Shown: positions 19,778 through 34,624 of the stretch, in pieces | How positions within the stretch are numbered: the first letter of the stretch is position 1 | Layout: each line of letters opens with the position of its first letter | Notes under the pieces: model-generated | Seen by the model: the letters and a program-made list of their open reading frames with translations, nothing else | Told to the model about the DNA's origin: nothing | Database searches by the model: none | Position numbers and translations under genes: made by a program | NCBI GenBank assembly: GCA_028689615.1 | Contig: JAQVCV010000006.1 | Span: forward strand, 40,682 to 104,681 | Length of the DNA stretch: 64,000 nt | Source of the DNA: Bacteroidales bacterium | GTDB lineage: Bacteria > Bacteroidota > Bacteroidia > Bacteroidales > TTA-H9 | Reading direction: 5' to 3'

Positions 19778-19909
19778 CTTTACAAAATTAATCCTTTCGC
19801 AACTATACGCAAGAGGAATTCCTACAAAACTAAACCAACTTTGTAAAAAATATTCATAACTATTGCAACTTTACAAAAAAGGCCTATTTTTACGTGTTGT
19901 TTTACAAAA
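19778..19909. promoter_or_regulatory. Cluster of four TTTACAAAA/TTTGTAAAA motifs upstream of ROK regulator
   Basis: Copies at 19778, 19840, 19870 and 19901. Confidence 0.4.
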
Positions 19910-19919
19910 AGTTATTTTG

Positions 19920-21161
19920 ATGAATAAATCGTCAGAGATCAATCATTTATTCAGGAGTTTCCAGGTTACTACACTTGGAAAAAAGAAGCAAAACCTCCAA
20001 AGAAGCATTGTAAGCCAATTGTTTCATCAGGGAGCTTCTTCAAGTCCCGAACTCAGCAAGAAACTGAACGTGAGCATACCCACCATGAATCGTGCTTTGA
20101 CAGAATTAAGCAAAAACAATATTGTCAGCGATTTAGGTCCAGGAAGTTCGATTGGGGGCAGACGTCCGAACCTTTACGGGATCAACCCTGATGCTGGCTA
20201 TGTATTAGCAATCGACATCAGCCGGTTTTCGTTCAGAATAGCTTTAATGAACCTGTCCAATACATTCGTAGGCAGAGTAATACATCACCACAAACCACTT
20301 GAAAACAACATTGAATATATCGATCATGTTGTAGCAAAAGCCATTCAATTCGTTCAGGAGGGTTGCCATGGCACAGAAAACCTGATTGGAGCCGGTATAG
20401 CCATTCCTGGTTTGATAAATCCGGAAACAGGAAACAGCCTCACTCATTTTACATTCAGTGAAAAGCCTGTCCGCGATTTGTTTCAGGACAAATTGGGTGT
20501 TCCGGTTTATATTGACAACGATGCCCGAATGATGACGCAGGGAGAGGCGATGTTTGGCCTTGCAAAAGGTAAAACCAACATCCTTTGCCTTAATATTGGG
20601 GCTGGCTTAGGAATGGGAATGATTCTGGGTGGCAAGATCTTTCAGGGAACAAGTGGTTTTGCCGGAGAATTCGGGCACATTAAGATGCTCGACAAAAGCC
20701 ATCAATGTTATTGCGGCAAAAACGGTTGTCTGGAAACTTTTTGTTCTGGTCCTGCTTTGGAGCGGCAAGCTCTCGAAGAGCTTGCAAAAGGGAGTACCAG
20801 TGCTTTGGGAAGCATCGAGAAACCCACTTATGAAGAGATCATCAGAGCAGCCTTAGCCGATGATTATCTGGCAATCAGACTTATAAGCGATTGTGGTTAT
20901 TGGTTGGGGAAAGGACTTGCAACTCTTATTCACTTACTTAACCCCGAGATGATTATCCTGGGAGGTGCTGTTTCAGCTGCTGGAAATATCTTACTTGATC
21001 CTGTAAACCAGTCTCTTAACGAATATACCATCAGCAAAGTAAGAAGAGAAGCTACAATTCTAACATCCAACCTTGGCGATAAAGCCGCATTATATGGAGC
21101 TCATTCTCTGGTAATTAACAACACTTTCATCCAGGCTTATTCCCCTGATCTTGTATCGTAA
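19920..21161 (+). CDS. ROK family transcriptional regulator (NagC-like)
   Basis: N-terminal HTH plus ROK domain with GHIKM...CYCGKNGCLETFCSG; ATG at 19920. Confidence 0.9.
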   Translation: MNKSSEINHLFRSFQVTTLGKKKQNLQRSIVSQLFHQGASSSPELSKKLNVSIPTMNRALTELSKNNIVSDLGPGSSIGGRRPNLYGINPDAGYVLAIDISRFSFRIALMNLSNTFVGRVIHHHKPLENNIEYIDHVVAKAIQFVQEGCHGTENLIGAGIAIPGLINPETGNSLTHFTFSEKPVRDLFQDKLGVPVYIDNDARMMTQGEAMFGLAKGKTNILCLNIGAGLGMGMILGGKIFQGTSGFAGEFGHIKMLDKSHQCYCGKNGCLETFCSGPALERQALEELAKGSTSALGSIEKPTYEEIIRAALADDYLAIRLISDCGYWLGKGLATLIHLLNPEMIILGGAVSAAGNILLDPVNQSLNEYTISKVRREATILTSNLGDKAALYGAHSLVINNTFIQAYSPDLVS

Positions 21162-21194
21162 CACATTTTAAATTAACCAAATAATTATTTCAAA

Positions 21195-25696
<4,502 letters not shown>

Positions 25697-25721
25697 GTAA
25701 ATAAAACCAAAAACAGAAAAC

Positions 25722-27689
25722 ATGTTAAATTATTCACTATCAAATCTTTTACCAGATCTCCCCGCCTTCTGGCCAGAACCTTCTCACGATGAGCTTACCC
25801 GGTTCGAGAAAATCCCTACAGAAATCATGGATGATGCCGCGTCAGCCTCTTTGTACGTGGCTCATGAAATTGCTGCATTGATTCGCCGCAAACAAAGGGA
25901 GGGGAAATCATGCCTGGTAGGACTGGCAACAGGAAACACCCCCGTGAGGGTATATGCAGAACTGGTCAGGTTGCACCGTGAAGAGAATCTCTCCTTTTCA
26001 AACGTAATTACATTCAACCTTGATGAATATTATCCCATGCAGCCCGACTCGCTACAAAGCTACCGCAGGTTCATGCATGAGCATCTTTTTCAACATATTG
26101 ACATCAAGCCTGAAAACATCCATATTCCAGATGGCACGCTGCTTCCAGAAACCATCCAGAGTTTTTGCAAAGGATACGACCAAGCCATTAATGAAGCCGG
26201 AGGTATTGATTTACAAATTCTTGGCATAGGCAGGACAGGACATATAGGCTTTAACGAACCTGGGTCGGGATCGGCCTCACCCACCCGGCTCATCACCCTT
26301 GACCACCTCACCAGAACCGATGCAGCTTCAGACTTTTATGGCGAAGATTTCGTACCCTTAAAAGCCATCACCATGGGAGTTGGAACCATCCTTAAATCAA
26401 AAAGAATTTTGTTGATGGCCTGGGGCGAAAACAAGGCTGCAATTATTCGTAAGGCGGTCGAAGGCCCACTTACAGACCAAGTACCCACCTCCTGGCTTCA
26501 GCAACACCCAAACACACAAATCATTCTTGACCGCGCCGCAGCGGCTGATTTAACACGGATTAAAACCCCATGGGTAACAGGCAATGTTATTTGGACCGAC
26601 CGGCTCATCAGAAAAGCAGTTTTATGGCTGTGCAACAAGACAGGCAAAGCTATACTTAAACTTACCGATCGCGATTATCTGGACAACGGGATGAGCGAAC
26701 TGATAACCCTTGAAGGATCATCGAACAAAGTGAATATAAAGGTTTTCAACGACTTACAACACACCATAACAGGTTGGCCAGGAGGAAAACCCGATGCCGA
26801 TGATTCAACCCGTCCGGAGAGGGCCCTCCCCTTCCCAAAAAAGGTGTTGGTTTTCAGCCCACATCCCGACGATGATGTAATATCGATGGGCGGTACACTT
26901 GCTAGGCTGGCGCAACAAGGTCATGAGGTGCATACAGCATATCAAACGTCGGGAAGCATTGCTGTGTTCGACGACGATGTAATTCGCTACCTCGATTTCG
27001 TTGATCAGTTTTCAGAAATAACCGGGATGAAAGACGCTGGAAATCAAGTTACAAACAACATGAAGGATCTGATTTACAACAGAGAGCCAGGTCAAGCTGA
27101 TGCTGAACACGTTCTCAGGCTAAAAGCATCAATTCGACGGGGTGAAGCCTCTGCGGCTTGCCGGTATGTTGGAATTCCTTCAGACAACATCCATTTTTTA
27201 GATCTTCCGTTTTATGAGACTGGCAAGGTGGTTAAGAAACCCCTCTCCGAACTTGATATAGAAAGAGTGACAACCTTGCTGCGCCAGGTCAGGCCCAACC
27301 AGATATATGCCGCTGGCGATCTGAGCGACCCTCACGGAACCCACCGCGTGTGTCTTGACGCCGTTCTGATAGCCATAAATCAAATAGCCGATGAGCCCTG
27401 GATGAAAGATTGCAGAATCTGGCTTTATCGCGGCGCATGGCAGGAATGGGACCTTGACCAGGTGGAAATGGCAGTTCCGCTCAGTCCCGAGGAAGTTATA
27501 ACCAAGCGAAAAGCTATATTCAAGCATCAATCACAGAAAGATCGCCCTCTATTCCCGGGTCACGACAGCCGAGAATTCTGGCAACGGGCTGAAGACAGGA
27601 ACCATGCCACCGCGATGGCTTACGATAAACTGGGAATGGCAGAATACCAGGCTATCGAAGTTTTTGTTAAGTACCAGCCTCACTCCTGA
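25722..27689 (+). CDS. nagB: Glucosamine-6-phosphate deaminase fused to PIG-L/LmbE-like domain
   Basis: NagB motifs LGIGRTGHIGFNEPGS; C-terminal VLVFSPHPDDDVISMGGTLARLAQQGHEVH. Confidence 0.9.
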   Translation: MLNYSLSNLLPDLPAFWPEPSHDELTRFEKIPTEIMDDAASASLYVAHEIAALIRRKQREGKSCLVGLATGNTPVRVYAELVRLHREENLSFSNVITFNLDEYYPMQPDSLQSYRRFMHEHLFQHIDIKPENIHIPDGTLLPETIQSFCKGYDQAINEAGGIDLQILGIGRTGHIGFNEPGSGSASPTRLITLDHLTRTDAASDFYGEDFVPLKAITMGVGTILKSKRILLMAWGENKAAIIRKAVEGPLTDQVPTSWLQQHPNTQIILDRAAAADLTRIKTPWVTGNVIWTDRLIRKAVLWLCNKTGKAILKLTDRDYLDNGMSELITLEGSSNKVNIKVFNDLQHTITGWPGGKPDADDSTRPERALPFPKKVLVFSPHPDDDVISMGGTLARLAQQGHEVHTAYQTSGSIAVFDDDVIRYLDFVDQFSEITGMKDAGNQVTNNMKDLIYNREPGQADAEHVLRLKASIRRGEASAACRYVGIPSDNIHFLDLPFYETGKVVKKPLSELDIERVTTLLRQVRPNQIYAAGDLSDPHGTHRVCLDAVLIAINQIADEPWMKDCRIWLYRGAWQEWDLDQVEMAVPLSPEEVITKRKAIFKHQSQKDRPLFPGHDSREFWQRAEDRNHATAMAYDKLGMAEYQAIEVFVKYQPHS

Positions 27690-27785
27690 TTTTTCGCAAA
27701 ACCTTAATACCATTAGTTTATAGAAAACTAAATCGTTTTAATAACTTTGTCATTTTCTAAAATAGTTAATTAACCATCATGATTT

Positions 27786-29051
27786 ATGAAAGCTGATCAA
27801 GCACTCAACCAGCGAAATTCGTATATGCCCATACTTATAATCGGCATACTTTTCTTCATTTTTGGATTTGTCACCTGGCTCAATGGCATCCTTATTCCCT
27901 ACTTGAAAATTGCATGCGAACTCACCGATTTTGAATCGGTTTTTGTCGCCTTTGCCTTTTATATAAGCTACACCGTTATGGCACTTCCGGCAGCCTGGGT
28001 TCTAAAGAAGACAGGGTTTAAAAACGGGATGATGGTTGGGTTGCTCGTAATGTCAGTTGGAACCTTGTTGTTCATTCCGGCAGCCTACACACGCGTTTAC
28101 TCTGTTTTTTTGTTGGGCTTGTTCGTCATGGGCGCTGGTTTGGCGGTCTTACAAACAGCCTCAAACCCATACATAACCATTCTGGGTCCAGCCGAAAGTG
28201 CAGCACGCAGAATCAGCATTATGGGAATTTTCAACAAACTGGCTGGTGCGGCTGCACCCCTGATTCTGGCCTATTTCATACTTCACGATGGTGATAAATT
28301 TGTTGAGAATCTCCAATCTCTGGATGCCGCAAGCCGTTCGTTGGCTCTGGATGAGTTGGCCCGGCGGGTAATCGGTCCGTATTTCGTGATGACGGTAGTG
28401 CTGATATTGCTCGGGCTAGGCATCAGAATATCACCCTTACCCGAAGTAGAATCAGGCGAAGACGACATAACGGAGACTGACACCGGTTCGCATAAAACCA
28501 TCGCCGGTTATCCCCAGCTGATTTTGGGAGCTGTTACGCTGTTTTTATATGTTGGTGCTGAGGTAATTGCGGGCGATACCATTATTAGATACGGTCAGTC
28601 ACTGGGCATTGCACTCGAAACCGCCAAGGCGTTTACTACCTATACCCTGATCGCTATGGTAGCTGGCTATTTGGCCGGAATTGCATTCATACCTAAGTAC
28701 TTGTCGCAACACAAAGCGCTAACCATTTCAGCAATTTTAGGAATTGTATTCACTATGGGCGCCCTTTTCACCCAAGGAATGGTATCGGTTTTATTCATAG
28801 CATTGCTTGGATTGGCCAATGCACTGGTATGGCCGGCCATCTGGCCATTAGCCCTTGCAGGATTGGGAAAGTTCATCAAAACAGGTTCGGCTGTACTCAT
28901 CATGGCCATTGCAGGCGGAGCTCTGTTACCCTTGCTTTGGGGCTATTTATCAGACGTGTGGTCGAGCACCATGGCTTATAGTGTGCTGATTCCGTGTTAT
29001 CTGGTAATCTTTTTATATGCCACCAGATGGCACAAGCTACGAAAATGGTAA
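27786..29051 (+). CDS. Sugar MFS transporter (FucP/NagP-like)
   Basis: 12-TM MFS; FGFVTWLNGILIPYLK, QTASNPYITILGP. Confidence 0.88.
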   Translation: MKADQALNQRNSYMPILIIGILFFIFGFVTWLNGILIPYLKIACELTDFESVFVAFAFYISYTVMALPAAWVLKKTGFKNGMMVGLLVMSVGTLLFIPAAYTRVYSVFLLGLFVMGAGLAVLQTASNPYITILGPAESAARRISIMGIFNKLAGAAAPLILAYFILHDGDKFVENLQSLDAASRSLALDELARRVIGPYFVMTVVLILLGLGIRISPLPEVESGEDDITETDTGSHKTIAGYPQLILGAVTLFLYVGAEVIAGDTIIRYGQSLGIALETAKAFTTYTLIAMVAGYLAGIAFIPKYLSQHKALTISAILGIVFTMGALFTQGMVSVLFIALLGLANALVWPAIWPLALAGLGKFIKTGSAVLIMAIAGGALLPLLWGYLSDVWSSTMAYSVLIPCYLVIFLYATRWHKLRKW

Positions 29052-29064
29052 TGTTTTCACACCC

Positions 29065-29097
29065 AAACGACGCCTCGCCAAAGGGCGTCGTTTTTTT
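29065..29097 (+). terminator. Rho-independent terminator
   Basis: aaacgacgcc-loop-ggcgtcgttttttt. Confidence 0.88.
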
Positions 29098-29351
29098 ATG
29101 CAACAACCTGTATTATTGAATACTATCTGAAACATCACAAGAGAATTAACGATTTGTTAATTCAACAAACTGTTGTAGTTTGTGATGCAGCCATAATTTT
29201 GCCAGCAAAACAAATGTACACAGGTCATAATTTCAAATTAATTAAAACCAGAGCTTTGTACATTTTTTTTATAAAACATTTGTACTCTGTTCGAATGTTC
29301 TTATTTTTAACAACTTTTTTAAACCCAACCTAAAACTAAACCAGTAGAAGT

Positions 29352-32300
29352 ATGAACAAATTACTACTCAGAACTTTACTGATGGTGTTGATGGCTTTTA
29401 GCATGAACATAATGTTCGCGCAAGTTACCACCTCAGGGATGAATGGAAAAGTAACCGGTGCCAATGGCGAATCACTGCCAGGAGCAACGGTTATTGCCGT
29501 ACACGTTCCATCTGGAACACAGTATGGAACCACTTCCGACATCAGCGGGTTATACCGTTTGCCAAACATGAACGTTGGAGGACCTTACACCTTAACTGTT
29601 AGCTATGTAGGCTTTGAGAACTTCGTGAAAGAAGGGATTTATCTGTCGTTAGGACAAACTCAGAAAATCAATGGTAAAATGGCCGAGAAAGCCTCTTCCA
29701 TTGCCGGTGTTGAAATTGTTGCAGAGAGGAATAACCTGTTTGATGGAAATAAAACAGGTGCCGAAACTGTTGTTAACCGCGATGCCATTGACCAGATGCC
29801 AACCATAAGCCGCGGCATTACCGATTTCACCCGTATGACACCTCAAGCCCGTGTTACTCAAAATGGCGGTATCGAAATTGCCGGTATGAGCAACAAGTAC
29901 AACGCCATCTTTATTGACGGTGCTGTGAACAACGACGTGTTTGGTTTGTCGGAAACCGGAACCAACGGTGGGCAGACTGGCATCAGTCCTTTCTCGATGG
30001 ACATCATCGACCAGTTCAATGTTAGTATCGCCCCATACGATGTTAAGCTGGGAGGTTTCGCCGGTGCCGGCATCAATGCTGTTACACGTCGTGGCGACAA
30101 CGAGTTTCGTGGTTCGGCCTACTATTTCTTCCGCAACGAAGGTCTGGCAGGCAAAACCCCCACTGACGACGAAACTGCCGAGAGAACCAAACTTCCGGAA
30201 TTTAGCTCCCAAACTTATGGAGTGAGATTGGGTGGCCCCATCATTAAGGATAAGCTCTTCTTCTTTGCCAATGTTGAGTTCCAGAAAGATGAAACCCCAT
30301 CACCATTCGACATATCAACTTATAGCGGAACTACCGATGTGAACAAGCTTAACCAATTGATTTCTAAAATCAAATCTTATAATTACAATCCCGGAGTTTA
30401 CGATGATGCTACCAAAAAATTAGACGGTACCAAAATCTTCGCACGTTTAGACTGGAACATCAACGCCAACCACAAACTGATGTTCCGCCACCAATACACC
30501 AAGGCCGAGCAGACCAATCCTTACAACTCAAGCAAATCGAGCCTCTATTTCTCGAATTCGGGTGTTTTCTTCCCAAGCACCACCAACTCATCAGCATTGG
30601 AGTTGAAAAGCATCTTTGGCAACCAGTTTGCCAACAATCTCATTTTAGGTGCCACATTTGTTCGTGACGATCGCGACCCAATGGGTGACAATTTCCCCTA
30701 TGTTTCAATTAAGGATGGTTCCGGATACATAAGCTTGGGTTCAGAGCAATTCTCAACCGGTAACCAATTGAATCAAGATGTTTTCTCGGTTACCGACAAT
30801 TTCGAGTGGTATTTGGGAGAACACACCATCACAGTTGGAACTCACAACGAATTCTACAAAACCTACAACCTGTTTATTCGTCAAAACTATGGCTCTTACC
30901 AGTTTGCCTCGATTGACGATTTTCTAAACGATTCGCTGGCAACCCAATACAATCGCACCTTTTCTCTGGTTGATGATAAAACAGGTGATGGTTCAAAAGC
31001 TGCCACCGAATTCAATGCCATGCAACTCGGATTCTATCTGCAGGATGAATGGCAGGTTCTCGACAATTTGAAGATCTCTGCCGGGATCCGTTTTGATGTA
31101 CCCATGTTCCTCGACGATCCTACGCTCAACGAGCAATTCAATTCACAAGTGCTCGACAGCATCCGTATGGAGATGGCCGGTAAAACCTACGCACCTTACC
31201 TTAATGCTGAAACAGGAAAAGCTCCTGGTGCACAAGTTCTGATTTCACCCCGCATCGGTTTCAACTGGGATGTATTCAACGATCAAAAAACCCAATTGCG
31301 CGGCGGTGTGGGAATATTCACTTCACGCTTGCCCTTTGTTTGGCCGGGTGGTATGTACAACAACAATGGCATGATGCTAGGTTCCGTAGAATATAAAATT
31401 GGGATAAATCCTGATGAATACTTAGTTTTCAACCCTGATTGGCAAACACAGCGTCCCGTATTTGACCCAACTAAACCCTTTGTTCCTTCAGGTCAGATTG
31501 ATCTGTTCGATAAGGATTTCAAATACCCGCAAGTAATTCGCGCCAGTATTGCTGCTGACCAGAAACTCCCTCTCGGGTTTGTTGGAACTGTTGATTTCAC
31601 CTACTCAAAGAACCTCAACAATGTAATGTACTATAATTTCAAATATAAGAAGTCAGACAAAACCCTTACCAATGGTGGTGACAACCGTCCGATTTGGGAA
31701 ACCCTTGAAGTATTTGCCAAAGGTCATTCTGCAGCCAAATACACCGACGTAATTTATGGTTATAATACCAATGAAGGCTATGCCTATAATCTTACAGCCC
31801 AATTGCAACACAGTGGTTGGAATGGGCTTAGCGGAAGCATCGCATATTCGCTGGGTGTGGCCAAATCTATGAACGACGGAGTTTCATCTCAAAACTCTTC
31901 TCAATGGCGTGTGCCCAACGTTCGTGGTAAAAACGACATCGACCTTGCTATCAGCGACTACGACATGGGAAGCCGCATCATTGGAAATCTTAATTACAAT
32001 CTTAAAAGATATGGGTTTTCGATTGGACTGGTTTACAATGGTCAAAGCGGACAACGTTATGGATATGGCTATGCAGATGGATACAAAACTGGCTCAGTAA
32101 CAAAATACCTTGGGGAAGACAATAATAATTTAGAACTAATCTGGGTTCCTGAAAATGCCTCACAGATCAATCTTGTGGATTTAACGATAAGCGGCAAGGT
32201 ACTAACCAAAGAGCAACAATGGAAAGACCTTGACGAGTTCATCAAAAACGATAAATACCTGAGCACCCGACGCGGCCAGTACGCCGAGCGTAATGGAGCC

Positions 32301-32630
32301 AGAACCCCCTTCGAACATATTTTCGACCTTCATGTCTCACAGGATTTTGAAGTCAAGGCTGGTGAAAAAACGAATACTATACAGTTTACTTTTGATGTAT
32401 TCAATTTGGGAAATCTTCTTTCTAAAGACTGGGGACGTCGTTATTTTATTTCCAGCCCAAACAATGGTTATGGAAATTACCCCCTCATTGCATTCAAAGG
32501 CTTTGATGCTGACGGCACCACGCCCAAATTCACCTTCGAGAAGCCCAAAGGTGAAGTTTGGAGCATTGACGATAGCGGAATCCTGAGTTCACGCTGGCAG
32601 GCGCAAATCGGAATACGCTATATTTTTTAA
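29352..32630 (+). CDS. TonB-dependent receptor, Oar-like, with CarboxypepD_reg-like N-terminus
   Basis: GKVTGANGESLPGATVIAVHVPSGTQYGTTSDISGLYRLPNM; plug and barrel regions. Confidence 0.85.
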   Translation: MNKLLLRTLLMVLMAFSMNIMFAQVTTSGMNGKVTGANGESLPGATVIAVHVPSGTQYGTTSDISGLYRLPNMNVGGPYTLTVSYVGFENFVKEGIYLSLGQTQKINGKMAEKASSIAGVEIVAERNNLFDGNKTGAETVVNRDAIDQMPTISRGITDFTRMTPQARVTQNGGIEIAGMSNKYNAIFIDGAVNNDVFGLSETGTNGGQTGISPFSMDIIDQFNVSIAPYDVKLGGFAGAGINAVTRRGDNEFRGSAYYFFRNEGLAGKTPTDDETAERTKLPEFSSQTYGVRLGGPIIKDKLFFFANVEFQKDETPSPFDISTYSGTTDVNKLNQLISKIKSYNYNPGVYDDATKKLDGTKIFARLDWNINANHKLMFRHQYTKAEQTNPYNSSKSSLYFSNSGVFFPSTTNSSALELKSIFGNQFANNLILGATFVRDDRDPMGDNFPYVSIKDGSGYISLGSEQFSTGNQLNQDVFSVTDNFEWYLGEHTITVGTHNEFYKTYNLFIRQNYGSYQFASIDDFLNDSLATQYNRTFSLVDDKTGDGSKAATEFNAMQLGFYLQDEWQVLDNLKISAGIRFDVPMFLDDPTLNEQFNSQVLDSIRMEMAGKTYAPYLNAETGKAPGAQVLISPRIGFNWDVFNDQKTQLRGGVGIFTSRLPFVWPGGMYNNNGMMLGSVEYKIGINPDEYLVFNPDWQTQRPVFDPTKPFVPSGQIDLFDKDFKYPQVIRASIAADQKLPLGFVGTVDFTYSKNLNNVMYYNFKYKKSDKTLTNGGDNRPIWETLEVFAKGHSAAKYTDVIYGYNTNEGYAYNLTAQLQHSGWNGLSGSIAYSLGVAKSMNDGVSSQNSSQWRVPNVRGKNDIDLAISDYDMGSRIIGNLNYNLKRYGFSIGLVYNGQSGQRYGYGYADGYKTGSVTKYLGEDNNNLELIWVPENASQINLVDLTISGKVLTKEQQWKDLDEFIKNDKYLSTRRGQYAERNGARTPFEHIFDLHVSQDFEVKAGEKTNTIQFTFDVFNLGNLLSKDWGRRYFISSPNNGYGNYPLIAFKGFDADGTTPKFTFEKPKGEVWSIDDSGILSSRWQAQIGIRYIF

Positions 32631-32649
32631 TGATTTTTATTTCAACGAA

Positions 32650-32677
32650 AAAAGCTCCCTCCGGGGAGCTTTTTTTC
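32650..32677 (+). terminator. Rho-independent terminator
   Basis: aaaagctccc-tccg-gggagcttttttt. Confidence 0.88.
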
Positions 32678-32811
32678 ATTTCACCCCGTCTCATTCACTG
32701 TTCACCGGTATTATTCACCCGTTTCACCGATTTTGAATTTACACGGCAATTGTTTTGATGTAGTTTTGCATCCATTAATTTATAGATTATCACAATTAAA
32801 AATTATGAATT

Positions 32812-33552
32812 ATGTACGAGCAAATGCAAAACAATAAACCAGCCCGCCGCCACACAGGTTCGGGCTACATTTTGGGTGTTTTTCTTTTGATAGCCGGATC
32901 GCTGCTGCTGATCGACCGAAGCGGTTTGCTTCCACTCAACATCAGCCATATCATCCTGTCGTGGCCCATGATTCTCGTTGCGCTGGGTGTTATGAGCCTG
33001 TCGCGTGCCGGTAACAACACAACAGGAATCATCCTTCTTTTGGTAGGAGGCTTCTTTCTTCTGCCACGCATATTCTACAACCTGCCACACGATTTTCATC
33101 GGAATTTCTGGCCTCTGATACTAATAATTGCAGGTGTTGTACTGTTGATGTCGCACAACAAAAAACAGAAACTTTTTGGGCCAAAAGTGGACAAACAAAT
33201 TACCGACGAAAACTACTTCCAGGTTACAGCCATGATGGGTGGTGGTGAAAGAATAATTACATCGCAAAACCTACAAGGTGGAAAAGTGGAATGCCTGATG
33301 GGAGGAGCCGAAGTAAACCTCGTAAATGCCAAACTATCAAAAGATAAAAACGTGATTGACCTCTCGATCATGTTCGGTGGTATCACCTTTATTATCCCTT
33401 CTGACTGGACAGTGCACAGCGAAGTCAATGCTATACTTGGTGGCTACACCGACAACCGCACCTTGATGGGTACACCGTCAACCCAGCCCGAGAAAACCAT
33501 CTACATCCGTGGCAACGTGATGTTTGGAGGTTGCGAAGTAAAAAGCTACTAA
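32812..33552 (+). CDS. LiaF-like (cell-wall-active antibiotics response) membrane protein
   Basis: Three to four TM helices, then MMGGGERIITSQNLQGGKVECLMGGAEVNL...IMFGGITFIIPSDW. Confidence 0.75.
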   Translation: MYEQMQNNKPARRHTGSGYILGVFLLIAGSLLLIDRSGLLPLNISHIILSWPMILVALGVMSLSRAGNNTTGIILLLVGGFFLLPRIFYNLPHDFHRNFWPLILIIAGVVLLMSHNKKQKLFGPKVDKQITDENYFQVTAMMGGGERIITSQNLQGGKVECLMGGAEVNLVNAKLSKDKNVIDLSIMFGGITFIIPSDWTVHSEVNAILGGYTDNRTLMGTPSTQPEKTIYIRGNVMFGGCEVKSY

Positions 33553-33565
33553 TCCACTATTTGGC

Positions 33566-34624
33566 ATGAATCACCCATTTATACACCAAACCAACCACAG
33601 GATCATGTTTCTGATCCTGTGGTCGGTGGTCACCAGTGGTCAGGTCATGGTATTGCTTTCTTCCGGTGAAACAGGATTTGTTGAAGCCCTGGTTGACGGC
33701 TTGGTTTACAATCTGCTTTTGATGATTTTCAGCATTACCCCATGGTATATGCTCAATGCAATGGGTGGCAGCTTTAGTACCCGGCAGTTGTTGGTTAATG
33801 TGCTTTTGCCCGGGCTCATTCTGATTGGTTTGTGGCTGTTTCTTGCTTATCAAATAATGCTGTTGCTTTTCCCTGACCCTGCTTATCAACAATTTGCAGC
33901 TATGGCAGTTCCTTACAGGGTAATTTACGGCCTCCTGTTATACACCATTGTTGTGATGGTTTACTTGTTGCACAACTCCTTTCACGATATGCAAATTAAA
34001 AACCAAAGGATGAACGAACTAAGCAACCTGGTTCGCGATTCCGAGATCAATGCACTAAAAGCCCAAATCAATCCGCATTTTCTATTTAACAGCTTGAATT
34101 CCATAGCATCTCTCACCATGTTCGATCCATCAAAAGCCAGAGAGATGGTGATCAAGTTGAGTGAATACATGCGTTATATCATCAGACGTAACGAAAAAGA
34201 ATTGATGACCCTTGAAGACGAAATGGCCAACATCAACAGGTATCTCGACATCGAAATGACACGCTTTGGTGATCGGATTGAGGTGCATACTCAAATGCCA
34301 GCCAATTGCTCCAAATTGCTGATACCAAACATGGTATTGCAACCCATTTTCGAGAATGCCATCAAGCATGGCGTGCACGAATCGGACGAAACAGTTAGAA
34401 TTATTACCCATTGCAAAGAAACCGAAGAAGGAATCAAAATGGTGATAGCCAACAACTTCGATCCAATTGCACCAACTACAACTGGTAAAGGAATCGGACT
34501 CGAGAACATTCGTCGCAGGCTCAATCTCACCTACAACCGCTCAGATTTACTTCAGTATGAGAAACTGGGCAACCTGTTTACCGTAATACTTACTTTTCCT
34601 CAATTGAAACCGGGAAATGACTGA
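33566..34624 (+). CDS. LytS-type sensor histidine kinase
   Basis: INPHFLFNSLNSIASLT, LQPIFENAIKHG, GKGIGLENIRRRL. Confidence 0.9.
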   Translation: MNHPFIHQTNHRIMFLILWSVVTSGQVMVLLSSGETGFVEALVDGLVYNLLLMIFSITPWYMLNAMGGSFSTRQLLVNVLLPGLILIGLWLFLAYQIMLLLFPDPAYQQFAAMAVPYRVIYGLLLYTIVVMVYLLHNSFHDMQIKNQRMNELSNLVRDSEINALKAQINPHFLFNSLNSIASLTMFDPSKAREMVIKLSEYMRYIIRRNEKELMTLEDEMANINRYLDIEMTRFGDRIEVHTQMPANCSKLLIPNMVLQPIFENAIKHGVHESDETVRIITHCKETEEGIKMVIANNFDPIAPTTTGKGIGLENIRRRLNLTYNRSDLLQYEKLGNLFTVILTFPQLKPGND

